From: Notospermus geniculatus
Lineage: Eukaryota; Nemertea; Pilidiophora; Heteronemertea; Lineidae
Length of the DNA: 64,000 nt
Direction: 5' to 3'
NCBI GenBank assembly: GCA_002633025.1
Contig: NMRB01000174.1
Coordinates: 398,127-462,126, forward strand
Position 1 is the first letter of the stretch; each line of letters starts with the position of its first letter. The notes under the pieces are model-generated. The model saw only the letters and a program-made list of their open reading frames with translations. It was not told the DNA's origin and did not search any database. Both the position numbers and the translations under genes were made by a program. This document shows positions 54,371-64,000 of this stretch, piece by piece.

Positions 54371-55420
54371 GTGCTCTTTTGGCCAGGAATGGCACAACAG
54401 ATCAGAGAGAATGTGGAGAAGTGTGAAGTATGCAATGATTTTCAGGCCAGAGAGCAGAAGGAAACACTAATGACTCATCCAACAACACCATGGGCTAAAG
54501 TAGGTCAGGATTTGTTTGAACTGCACCGCGAGAAATATCTGGTGACAGTTGACTACTTTAGTGATTATTTCGAGGTAGATTTGCTTGAAGATGCAACTGT
54601 GAGCACTGTCATCGAGAAGACAAAAAAGCATTTCGCGTGTCATGGCATGCCTGACGTTGTCAGTGACAATGGTCCTCCATATAACAGCCAGGAGTTTGGG
54701 GAGTTTGCTAGGGAGTGGAAGTTTAAGCACATAACTACGTCACCCTATCACAGTCAGAGCAACGGGAAGGCAGAGTCAGCAGTAAAGATTGCCAAAAAAC
54801 TACTGAAAAAGACGAGAAGAGATGGAACAGATTTTCAGCTGGCTCTGCTGGAATGGAGGAACACACCAGATGTCAATGGAGTTAGCCCTGTACAGAAGTT
54901 GATGTCGCGGAGAACAAGGACACAGATCCCGACTGCCGAATATCTGTTGAAGCCGGCAGTTGTCCAAGGCGTTGAAGAGTCCATCAGATGGAAGAAGAAG
55001 CAAATGAAGGCACAGTATGATAAGACCGCTAGACCGCTACCCGAGCTCGAAACAGGGGACAAGGTAAGATTGCAGCCAGCTAACCCTAAAGTACCCTGGA
55101 AAAAGGGTTCATGTCTGGGCAAAGTAGGCCCCAGGTCATATCTGGTTGAGACAGAAGATGGAGATGTGTACAGGAGGAACAGAAAGTTATTGAGGAGTGA
55201 TCCTCATCAGGTGAGAGCGTTGCCACTCGCAGAGGAGCATGATGAGTGGGAACATAATGAACCGACTGTCCCACCCGCTGGTCCTCCGGGGTATGCTGCG
55301 TCGTTGGGGAATCAGCCTGATACGTCTGTCGCTGTCCCTTCTCCGCCTAGGACAACTCACACGAAGAGTGGTAGGGTGGTCAGACCACCAGTGAAGTTGA
55401 ACGATTATGTGTGTGACTAG
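54371..55420 (+). pseudogene. Pol part 3: integrase
   Basis: 349 codons in one frame, open from before 54371. It starts within the HHCC zinc domain (CEVCNDFQAREQ). The catalytic core has D in LVTVDYFSDYFEVDLLE, D in VVSDNGPPYNSQEF and E in SQSNGKAESAVKIAKKLL. The C-terminal part has GDKVRLQPANPKVPWKKGSC and ends at TAG 55418-55420. Family knowledge: integrase inserts the cDNA and makes the 5-bp target duplication seen outside the LTRs. The ORF lacks an upstream start because the frame is cut from the rest of pol near 54360. Confidence 0.88.
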
Positions 55421-58165
55421 ATTGTGTAATAGGAAGTTCAGTGTGAAAGATATAGATTGCGTAATCATGTAGTGTTTAGTTTACTGTTGCTGTCATATTG
55501 ATTGGTGTTATGTCTTGCTGGTACAATTATTTTAAGACAAAATCAAAGGTACACTATGTTCATGTGTTAATACTCAGTCATAGTGCATAGTCTCTGGTCA
55601 AATGGTGGATATCACTTCATGTGTCTTGTCTGTTTCATTTATTGTATAAGCTTACATTAGGTCTTGAATAGGCAAAGTCAGGCATTCATTATGTTCTTTA
55701 GGTTAGGTTTTAATAGATAATACTAGAAATTGGCTTTACAGCCAATTTGAAGACCGCCACTGGACACAAGCAGAGGTTTCGACAGTCAGTTAATGAGAGG
55801 TATTGTTCTGGATGGTTGAGATGAGCAATGTCAGAATGTTGGCATTATGTTGGCAGTGGCATCCATGTATGGTACTTGCACGCTCTGGGCTGGTTTCTTG
55901 AAAAATCCTAAGTTGGGGAAAATAATCTTAAGTAAAGATTTTCTTGAGAAACCAGGCCCTGGTGTGGAACCAGTCTGTCAGGACTTTGCACCTAGTAGTT
56001 CCGGTGGACATGGAATCTTGAGCGTGAGTTGGACATCAAGAGGTCATCATAAACTTTTAACATACATTTAACATACTGTAAAACGGGAAATTTTTGCGGA
56101 TGGGTTTTTTCGCGGACCCTCAGTATTTCTGCCCCAGAATAATATTTTGCACCTTTATAATTTGCGGACAGCTCGGCGCCGCAAAAACCGCAAAATTAAA
56201 ATGCATTGCAACAAATTCACAGAGCCGTAGACGTGATTTCCCGGCATTCAGGCCACCATCATCCTCTATGGGAAGCAGTTTCATTCATAAATACAAGCAG
56301 TTTCAAGAGCCCCGAAGTTCCATGTGCTCTTGTTTTGACTGGAGACTGACCACGTGGCTTTGTTGTGTCTGGTTTGGGACCATAAGTATTCGCGGCTAAT
56401 GACGGCCGGCTCATCTTCAACGCGAGTATCGGATGATCAGAACACTATTCTGAATGTGGAGTTTACCGAGTTGCAAGTTCAGCGTGATTTATTGGCAAGT
56501 ACTAGCATTATGCAAATTGTGTCTTATTTTTGCGGTCGTGCCGACAATGTTGAATTGAAAAAATTTTTACGCGTATTAAATTTGCGGATGTGATAGGACC
56601 GCAAAGACCACAAAATTAAAACGTCCACGAAAATTTCCCGTTTTACAGTAGGCGTACAGAAGACGCGCATTGAATTGAAAGGAAAAAATGGCATGTTTTA
56701 TTTTTGTCATTATCAAATTGTAGAAAATACAGATCATCTAACTAATGTTCATGTTGTGACATAACCCTCACTGCTCCCGATTTCATCATGACTGTTGTCG
56801 ACTGCAGACATCTCTTGTAGCCAACAACATCAAGTCCTATGGCAGTAGGTAGCAAGATGGATCTTTTGGGTGCATTCTCTTTTGAAAACTTTGGCTATTT
56901 TCATCTTCATGCTGAAAAGAGAAAAGGAAGATGTGCATGTCTTGGCAGTAGGCCTATCTACCATGTCTACATGTATGTCGGCCCCTATCGGTAATTTTTA
57001 GCTTGGCCTAGTGACTTGGTTTGCCTCGGGAAAAAGAGTCAGCAGTACAGCAGGCATGCAGGCCTAGGCCTACCGGTACAACGAATGACTGTTAGTAGCA
57101 TATGCAAAGCAGTCCACTGCACATAAGCTACATTATCATGTACACACACAGCCAAGCAGACAGGCCTACACTGTAGCCTACAGACACTCTTCTTGCACTC
57201 TTCACTTCGGTCACAGTGACAATCTTCTCAGGCCGTACACGATCAATGTCCACTGATGATGCAGAGTATGTTGACCATCGCCAACGAATGTGCAATATGA
57301 TACGATTAACGCATGCCAGGGGCTGTCGAATGTAGGCGTAGGCCTGAGCATGCTGAGCTGTCTGATTCAGTGACCATGCATGCATGGTGACAGCGGCTGG
57401 TGTGCATCTGACATGTGGATGTCTGACCGACGGCAGAACACCAAAAATCTAACAGAAAATATACAAATAAACACCACTTCCTATGGTTGACTTGACGCCA
57501 AAGAAGTTAACTTCCAAATTAAACAGTATTAAACAAAATTTACCTTCGCAGATGTCGCTATTTTGATGATTTCGAGAGCGTGGACATGGTAGAGGAGACA
57601 GGAAAGCATGAACGGACAGTAGCGCCGCATGAGTGAAGCGGCAGATGTAGGAACCAGCATTTGCCCAATGCGCATGCTCCGTTCTCTGCACGTGGATGAA
57701 ATGCTACAGGGTTATTTTTAGATCTGACTCATGCTTCTAAATCGGTCACACGGGGAATCCCCTTGGCTTGCGCTGTTTTAACAACCGTTGAAAATTCATC
57801 AAAATTCATACTTTTTTGGATGAAGCCAGGAAACGAACTCGACCTGTCTTTTGCACATATGTACACACCCAGAAAGTTTTGTGGCGATACATGGCTTAAT
57901 TCTCGAGTTATTCACCTGAAACCACCAAATTGGATGGAGAGATCCAGAGAGAGAGAGATTCAGAGATCCAGAGAATTCCAGTAAAACCAAGGAAGACCGC
58001 CATACTGTGGGTGTGTGGCGGTCTTAATTAGGTGTATAGATTATTTCTAGTGTGTAGGCCTACCTGTTCTGACAGTTCGGTTATCATTAGTATCTGCATT
58101 ACTAAGCTAGTGTGTTTATTTTAGGTGTGTAAAGAAAGTCTCACAGTTTGTAAAGAAAGTCTCAC
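55421..58165. other. Long non-coding 3' region of the Ty3/gypsy element
   Basis: 2.7 kb between the integrase stop and the polypurine tract with no envelope-like or other recognised gene. It contains the TIR element at 56076-56648 and a small hairpin at about 55887-55962 (GCTGGTTTCTTGAAAAATCC against AGATTTTCTTGAGAAACCAG). A minus-strand frame at 57128-57385 looks mildly coding but is unsupported. Confidence 0.55.
56076..56648. mobile_element. TIR element with CTGTAAAACGGGAAATTT ends
   Basis: 573 bp; left CTGTAAAACGGGAAATTTTT and, reversed, right CTGTAAAACGGGAAATTTTC. TA flanks both sides, suggesting a Tc1/mariner-type MITE nested in the retrotransposon. Confidence 0.8.
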
Positions 58166-58183
58166 AAAAGAAAAAAAGGGAGA
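58166..58183 (+). promoter_or_regulatory. Polypurine tract
   Basis: AAAAGAAAAAAAGGGAGA immediately before the 3' LTR, the expected plus-strand primer. Confidence 0.85.
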
Positions 58184-58335
58184 TGTTGTAAGGTGTTGCC
58201 ATCTCGTGGCTTTACCATATATTGTGCCACGTGTAACTCGACGGTGCTGCCACCCAGGCAGGGGGCGGTTCAATAAAGATGTCCACTGATAGTTGACATG
58301 CTGTTTCGTTTCTCTGTCTTTTGTCCAATGAAACA
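58184..58335 (+). repeat. 3' LTR
   Basis: 152 bp, TGTTGTAAGGTGTTGCCATC to AATGAAACA, followed by the target duplication GGAAG. Confidence 0.95.
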
Positions 58336-58527
58336 GGAAGAACCTCTGTGATAAAATTCAGTCAATTTTGGAAAGATAAAAGTGAATTGTAAAGCACAAA
58401 ACTTTAAGGTCACACGGGGTAAAACCATGAAATTCGTAATTACGGTATCCAAGTTATCCTGCAAATACAGGGAGTGCAACTGGAGTATGGAACAGCCACA
58501 CCAGATTCACTGGATGTCCAATTTCAG

Positions 58528-58590
58528 CAGGGGTTTGTGTGAGCGGATGAAGAGGAGCGAGGTAAAAACCCCTGCTGTGGGAGGATGGAT
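58528..58590. repeat. Dispersed fragment shared with 11565-11630
   Basis: AAGAGGAGCGAGGTAAAAAC then CCCTGCTG also occurs near 11593 with GTTTGTGTG just upstream. Confidence 0.5.
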
Positions 58591-58848
58591 AGCCAGGTTA
58601 TTTCGTTAGCTTTGTGAGATACGGTACATCACTATCAGTGCAGAACATAGTTGATATTTTACGATATTTTATGAAACTAGGCCAACTTCACCAAAATGGT
58701 TACACATTCTTTTACCAAGCTCAGGCAACTGACGAATTCCAAGCCGCAGTGATCGGAGGCCATTCAACCTCACTCAGTTCTAGAGCCGGCCTAATCATTC
58801 TATATTCGATCTCTGAATCCACTGTCAAATACAACTTACTGTTGGTGC

Positions 58849-59267
58849 CACAAGGCTCAAAATAAGCGGTATCACATCGCAATTTGCGACAGAAAGATCA
58901 GAAAGTGCGATATGGCCGAGGAGGTACATTTGTAAAATTGCTACACATCGTTTTCAAGTAGAGACAGCCGTGGCTGGCCAGCAGCGGCCGTCGAGGAGTC
59001 AGTCAGTACATAGTACATCGGCAGCTAACAACACCAACCAAACCTCGCTTTCATGATTGTTACTCATGAGTCACAATGTTCGCCATGCATGCGTAAGTGT
59101 TGTTGTGTGCGAGGTTGACATCAACAGCCATGCAAGATGGCTTCCACTGTTGAACATGTTGAATGGACAAAAAAGTTGCTACACAAAGTACCAAAATTGG
59201 GAATCAAGTGGAACCCTTGATTGGCAATTTTGCTACACAAGTAAAAAAAGTTATTTTGAGCCTTGTG
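58849..59267. mobile_element. TIR element with CACAAGGCTCAAAATAA ends
   Basis: Left and reversed right ends are identical for 17 bp. Near the right end a hairpin pairs CAAAATTGGGAATCAAG with CTTGATTGGCAATTTTG. No clear target duplication. Confidence 0.75.
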
Positions 59268-59557
59268 CCATTCACTCCGGATGACCTTTCCAGGCCAAGT
59301 TCATCAATGATAGTAAGATACCACACATGTTATTAGTAAGAGGCTAAAAACAACACAGTCCACACACTCGAAACGGCTGAAGCTGAGTACCCAATGCATA
59401 TCCCAAGTTGGCCTGGGGCGAGAGTGCGTCACGTAACATTTTGGACCGTTTATGCGTGTAGCAAGCCTTATGCGGATGTCAGGTCACACTGCGATTGCCT
59501 GCGCTACGATGGAACAGAGTCGGCATCAGGTGTCGCAAGCACGGTCAGGTCACAACA

Positions 59558-59720
59558 AGAGGCCCATGGGCCTTGCGCTCAGCTGACATTTGATGCCTCG
59601 GCTTGATAAGGCACACGGGGTACTGCAGTCCTAGGAACGTTAGTCGGTGATGTCAAATTTTATTCACCTGTACAATTTTGCCAAGAATGAATCGCACTTT
59701 ATTTTGGAATGCATACGGTG
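59558..59720. repeat. Dispersed repeat with GGCCCATGGGCCTTGCGCTC start, copy 1
   Basis: Shares AG.CCCATGGGCC, GCGCTCAGCTGA, ATAGGGCA-like and TTTATTTTGGAA..CATACGGT blocks with 63459-63700, in the same order. Confidence 0.65.
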
Positions 59721-59862
59721 TGCATACATTTGTAAGAGAATAATGCATTGTCTGCTGTGGCGAAGATTTCTCTGTTATCTGTTCTGTTCTCTGATTTCGA
59801 CAGTTGATCTCCAATTGGGATTCCTGTTGTGTCGGCTGAGTGAGTGAGTGAGTTCTTCAAAT

Positions 59863-59937
59863 TCAAGACACTTCCTTGCACCCCTCTTTAGCAACAGCAG
59901 CATCAGCAATCTGGGGTGCTTCGGCAACCAGGTCGAC
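59863..59937 (-). CDS. Weak candidate terminal exon, unrecognised
   Basis: After the acceptor CTATATTTCAG a frame reads VDLVAEAPQIADAAVAKEGC and KEVS to TGA, 24 residues. The composition looks coding. No upstream partner is recognised, and another frame is also open, so this is tentative. Confidence 0.22.
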   Translation of the reverse strand, partial: VDLVAEAPQIADAAVAKEGCKEVS

Positions 59938-59984
59938 CTGAAATATAGTGAATAGAGTGGGAAGATGTTATTAACTTCAATATT

Positions 59985-60560
59985 CTACATGACAGGCCTA
60001 AAATCCTTGGTGAATCGAGATACAATGTACATGTCAGATAATTTATTAAGACCGCCCTTGGTTGGGAAGGTCTAGTGGGACAAGTCGTCTCCAAAATTTT
60101 GCAAATTTTCAACCCCAACCGGGGTCTTCCTTAGGCACTTTCCAGTAAGAAGTTACAGAAAAGCTACTGGGGTATAGAAAATACTGTTGGGAAGGGGTTA
60201 ATATACATGTAGCATAATGCCGTAAAATCCTTGGTAGACCCCTTGCCCTTGGGCAGTGGGAAGGGGTTAAACTTTATTGTTGCATGATTGGCCTACAATC
60301 CTTGGTGAATCGAGATAATGTCAGATACATGTACTTTATTAGACCACCCTTGATTCATGTGATTGGGAAATACCGGTACTAAGGGGTTAATATAGCACGA
60401 GACAATCCTTGGCATTAGATCCCTGGGGTGGAATGGGGTTAATACCACATAGGCCTTCATTCCTTGGTGAATTGATAAAGAGCTTAAGACCCCTTGGGAC
60501 TGGGTGGGAAGCGGTGTATCATGTTGAGATTCTTGGTGAATCATGAGATCTATAGATACC
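59985..60560. repeat. Degenerate tandem repeat of about 110-130 bp
   Basis: Four or five units share AATCCTTGGTGAATCGAGAT, GTCAGATA, TTATTA.ACC.CCCTTG, then GGGAAGGGGTTAATA. Homogeneity is low, so it is old. Confidence 0.7.
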
Positions 60561-62344
60561 GGTACCTTTAATTATTGACACGTTTTCACATGGTGAATAG
60601 TGAGCTATAAAATCACCATACCTACTCTTCTTGTTACACTTTGACCTGCATTTAATTCTATTTCTGCAACTCATATTTTGGTAGGCCTAGGCCTGTAAAG
60701 TATATGCCGAGGACTGGAGGCGTCGCACTTTCTTCGGCAAAATTCACGGCAGTCCTGGAATTAATTAGGGGATTCACCGTTCTACACAACAATCAATAAA
60801 TAAAAAGTTTGTCCACGTCAACGAAGAAATTGTCACGTCAAAATCATGTTTGCACGCATTGATTTTTCATCATATGGAGAAGAGTGTGAGTTATGGATAT
60901 TTTGTCGAAATTTGGAGGAGATTTCAGGAGCACAGGGACAGTGGTTTTCGAGATTCGAGTGGAAGTTCATCATGGTCACTGTGCCAGGATTTGCAGATTG
61001 GGAGAAATTGAGTCGCCTGCTGTTTAAAAAGAGGACTGACTTTTTCATGTAGAATCAGAAGGGAGACTACACTATCAGACTTTCCTGATAATCAGCTGTT
61101 GACATGTCACCACATGGTTTTACACTAAACATGCTAAAAATAGCAACAAACGAATGAACCAATCAGAGAGCAAGATTCTATCACGTGACCGACCCCCAAC
61201 AGAACAGATGTCCAGGATGTACATTAAATATGCTGGCAGAATACAATGTAATCTTAGCTTTTACCATACCACAAATGCCCATCCAAACATAAAAAGGTTC
61301 ATTGGAAGAAAGTTTGGTTGCTAAACACCGCATATCTGCATGTAGTTTCATCGACACTATGCACTAAACGACATAAATCAAACGTTTATACACAATGTGC
61401 ACAGTACACACAACCATCTGTGTACAAAATACATTCACACGCAATAGGCCTACATCGCCTGTGCACACAAGCACGCAAGTAGGCCTAGGCTACATTCACA
61501 ATTTTGTTTTGCCGAGAAGGCGAATTTATTACGATGTCTAGGCGACTTGAATATCAGATTTTTGGGGGCGAAACTGGGCGAGATGTTTTCAAGGCGCTAT
61601 GACATCGCCTTGGGGTTCCTGGCGAATTTAGGCGAGATTTTTGTGAAATTTCGCCTACGTCGCCTGCTGGCACGGATGCCAATTGGTCCTTCTTCGTTCT
61701 CAAGATACGATAGACGACCACAGGCCTGTGTGACGTCATCAGAATCAACCCAGTGACGAGACATCCGCCTTATTACTTATTCACTGTGAGAGCCAAGGGA
61801 AGAGCAAGCGATAAACACTGTCGAAACTCCCAATGCCAGGGTCATTTAATTGGTAATCATTGCGTCATTAGGTTCTTAGAATGAAAAAAAGAACTCACCT
61901 AGAGTCTCATTGTTTAAATGTGCTGAACTCCTTCGAAGTAGGCGATTGAACTGCTGAATGCAGACTCCTGGCCTTGGCTGTGAATTCCAATGATGATGAC
62001 GTCAGGTAATGGCAAATGATACGCTGGCGCAAAAGGCGTGAAAATTCAAATACCCCTGTTTTTTATTTTGTTGAATAGCGCCCCCTGGTGAACAGATCTG
62101 GCATTAAATTCCATTTGAACTGATGTAGAAAATATCAAGCTATCTAACCCATCACTTTTTGTCTACATATTTATCATAGGGGCTGAGATATTGCAATATT
62201 TCATTTTACACAAAACGCCCCCTGGTGCGCCTAATATAGGTCAAATTGCGCTCATTTTTTGTTTCCGAGGAGAGTTCACCAAGGGCTACCTTCAGATGTA
62301 ATTTGGAGTCTCTAGCTATTACGGTTACAAAACGTCGGGCATGG
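60561..62344. other. Stretch without a recognised gene
   Basis: Single-copy-looking DNA with short frames only. 61520-61670 is locally rich in GGCGA and TTCGCC words. Confidence 0.45.
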
Positions 62345-62448
62345 TTTGACAGATGGACTGCTGGACTGCTGGACTGACACACTGACGCCACTGAATACCT
62401 ATTTGACTAGCTCCGCTGACCTTTGGTCAGCTGAGCTAAAAACGACAA
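62345..62448. repeat. Dispersed repeat ending CTGACC..GGTCAGCTGAGCTAAAAA, copy 2
   Basis: Near-identical to 37125-37205 over about 80 bp, with an extra GGACTGCT unit at its start and the same TGACCTTTGGTCA hairpin. Confidence 0.8.
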
Positions 62449-62869
62449 TGTGTACGATCATTGTGGAACAAGCAGTAGGCCTATCAGTGGAAGGGAATCG
62501 TAACCCTGTTCAGGTCGCCTGCGAATCGATTACGCCCGTCGGGATGACACAGAAGTTGAATAGATTCAACTCTTGCGATTTGTGATCTTTTGGATCGGCG
62601 ACTGATCCCTACCGTCGTAACTGAGACGCAACTGCAGTCATGTCACACCAGATCAGCGACTGATTTGTTCCACGCTGTCGTACCTCAGACGCAAAGTGAT
62701 CCGGAAAAGTCAGCCTGCGCCTGTTGTGTGCCATCGCAAGGTCGACCTGACATCCGCATAATGGCTTTTTGAATCAGGTCCCTGGTCACTGTTCATGATT
62801 CCGATTCTTGAGGAAGGCTCACATGTCACGGCATCATAGCAAAGAAAGTATAAAGTCCTTTAAGAATCT

Positions 62870-63418
62870 TCAAAATTGTGCCATCTTCACCAGTGACAAC
62901 GAACCGTTCCTGTCTGTACGGAGAGAGAAGACATGCACACCAAGGTTGAAACTTGACACCAATAACCTGCAAAGAAATGTAAACTGATAAACCTTTTGCT
63001 CCTGTTATCTGACACAACATTTCGTGGCCTGTTCATTGCTGTGCTGATGGCTTATATTAGTACGCCTACATGTAGATGGGCGTGTGACAGTTAAGCAAGT
63101 AGAATGAATGGGAATGGGGTTTTGTCTTAAACTAAATATTATGCCCACGATAAAATGAATACCGGTAGAATGAAACTACGGATGACGGACGCAGACCCAC
63201 GACAAGAGCTCACACCAGGTGAGTTAAAAATAGCTCGTCCGTGTTAGGCAAAACCTGTTTACAAAACCTGCTTGGCAAACTTTTCCTTAGCACCAATAAC
63301 ATTTCATCGATTATTTCGGAAGCAAAATGAAATTGTAAATGCACTTACGTGTTGTCTTCATAAGCTGCGAGACTACTAAGTGGACCAGCTCCACTCAGAG
63401 ACACATTACATAAACATT
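62870..63418 (-). CDS. Last two exons of an unidentified gene
   Basis: Exon 63349-63418 (acceptor TCTTCATTCCAG, donor GTAAGTGC) reads CLCNVSLSGAGPLSSLAAYE then DN and splits a Thr codon; exon 62870-62966 (acceptor TTTCTTTGCAG) continues in phase with LLVSSFNLGVHVFSLRTDRN to KMAQF and TGA at 62870-62872. Only one frame of the first exon is open, and its phase picks the frame of the second. The alternation of hydrophobic strands (NTLLVSSFNLGVHVFSL) recalls a terminal beta-propeller (WD40-like) blade, but I do not recognise the family. The rest of the gene would lie beyond the right edge of the window. A competing frame in the second exon (ERFVVTGEDGTILKIL) is also open but does not fit the phase. 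Confidence 0.45.
63180..63232. repeat. GGATGACGGACGCAG...GCTCACACCAGGTGAG tail repeat
   Basis: Same layout as the end of 31976-32458: GGACG-rich stretch, AGCTCAC..GGTGAGTTAAAAA hairpin. Confidence 0.6.
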
Positions 63419-63458
63419 CTGGAATGAAGATATAGCATTTTACACCACCTCTGGTTAG

Positions 63459-63700
63459 ATAAAACAAGAAGCCCATGGGCCTGGCGCTCAGCTGATATTT
63501 TAGGCCTAGCTTTGATAGGGCATGTACGTACATGACGTAAGGGGTACCGCAGTGTTAGAGGATGGGTAGTGGGTGTGTCGAATTTTAGTCACCAAATGTG
63601 CATGGTTAGATGGGGATAAGTTTGCTAACTACGAAGAGGGATTAGAGAGATAGTCCTATACAATTTTAAATGAATTACATTTTATTTTGGAAAACATACG
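63459..63700. repeat. Dispersed repeat with GCCCATGGGCCTGGCGCTC start, copy 2
   Basis: Partner of 59558-59720. A further short copy (GGGCCTTGCGATCAGCTGAC) begins near 63883. Confidence 0.65.
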
Positions 63701-64000
63701 GTATATGTGTGAGGCAGGTGGGCAAGGGCATCGCTCCCAGTTCAAGTAATTGATCTGGTGATGCCATCAGCCATTCAACAGTACTTTATTGACTCTCCTC
63801 GACAGTTCAACATTCACGTCATATTGAGGTTGGCTAAGCCTGGACAGAATTGGTCTGTCTGAGGTTTACCATGAAATTAACAATGGGCCTTGCGATCAGC
63901 TGACTATGACCTGCCAACTCAGAAGGTTGAAATCAGTGGAAAAGAGAGACAATTACGAATAGGTCACCTTTTTAATGGTTATCAAGCAAATACATAGTAA

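Larger units (their letters stand above)
49875..58335 (+). mobile_element. Ty3/gypsy LTR retrotransposon, full length but broken
   Basis: 8461 bp between short LTRs, with the 5-bp target duplication GGAAG (49870-49874 and 58336-58340). Order: LTR, primer site, gag, protease, RT, (insertion), RNase H, integrase, long untranslated 3' region, polypurine tract, LTR. Integrase after RNase H places it in Ty3/gypsy. The gag/pol frame shifts near 51200, a 778-bp element interrupts pol, and there are further shifts near 53720, 53850 and 54360, so it is inactive. The LTRs differ by a 7-bp deletion and a few substitutions. Confidence 0.93.

Noticed and set aside
57128-57385. Minus-strand frame containing VRPEKIVTVTEVKSARR, mildly coding-like
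   Set aside because: Lies inside the retrotransposon 3' region, with no good splice sites and no recognised family.

Overview
The window is animal nuclear DNA, AT-rich and packed with repeats. Host genes are spliced (GT-AG introns) and short. Recognisable proteins (STK19, MRPL1, RPS14, an effector caspase, androglobin) are metazoan. Mobile elements include CR1-like, DIRS-like with split direct repeats, Ty3/gypsy, MULE and many MITEs. Together with frequent TACATGTA, TACCGGTA and AGGCCTAGGCC words, this suggests a marine invertebrate, probably an echinoderm or hemichordate; the species assignment is inference. The assembly has one 100-N gap (27069-27168), one 14-N gap (42327-42340) and several single Ns that look like collapsed contig joins.

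Left third (1-16 kb): a complete minus-strand STK19 gene (six exons, 266 codons, 142-4076). It is followed by a minus-strand MRPL1 gene (seven visible exons, 8092-11930, 5' end missing), the last exon of RPS14 on the plus strand (11977-12121) just across a single N, and the last exon of a caspase-3/7-like gene on the minus strand (15475-15654). Introns and spacers hold Harbinger-like MITEs, a family of palindromic GGCCCGTATTCTAGAA elements (some nested in each other), perfect hairpins and minisatellites.

Middle (16-43 kb): a damaged CR1-like LINE (ORF1 intact, ORF2 missing part of its endonuclease and its 3' end), then a decayed MULE-type DNA transposon encoding PHD, OTU, FLYWCH and MULE transposase domains with a five-fold 90-bp coding repeat. 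After it come non-autonomous elements with 9-bp target duplications, one androglobin exon (29250-29358, minus), several large foldback structures, and a 125-131 bp satellite cut by a Harbinger-like MITE that fixes its TTA target duplication.

Right third (43-64 kb): a DIRS-like retrotransposon (43163-49094) with textbook split direct repeats A1...B1A2...B2, a spliced gag and an RT-RNase H ORF, but no visible tyrosine recombinase. Its leader carries a striking array of six small hairpins, five with an identical GAG triloop and different, fully paired stems. Next is a complete but broken Ty3/gypsy element (LTRs 49875-50033 and 58184-58335, 5-bp duplication GGAAG) whose pol is cut by a 778-bp foldback element. 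The end of the window has dispersed repeats and the last two exons of an unidentified minus-strand gene (62870-63418).
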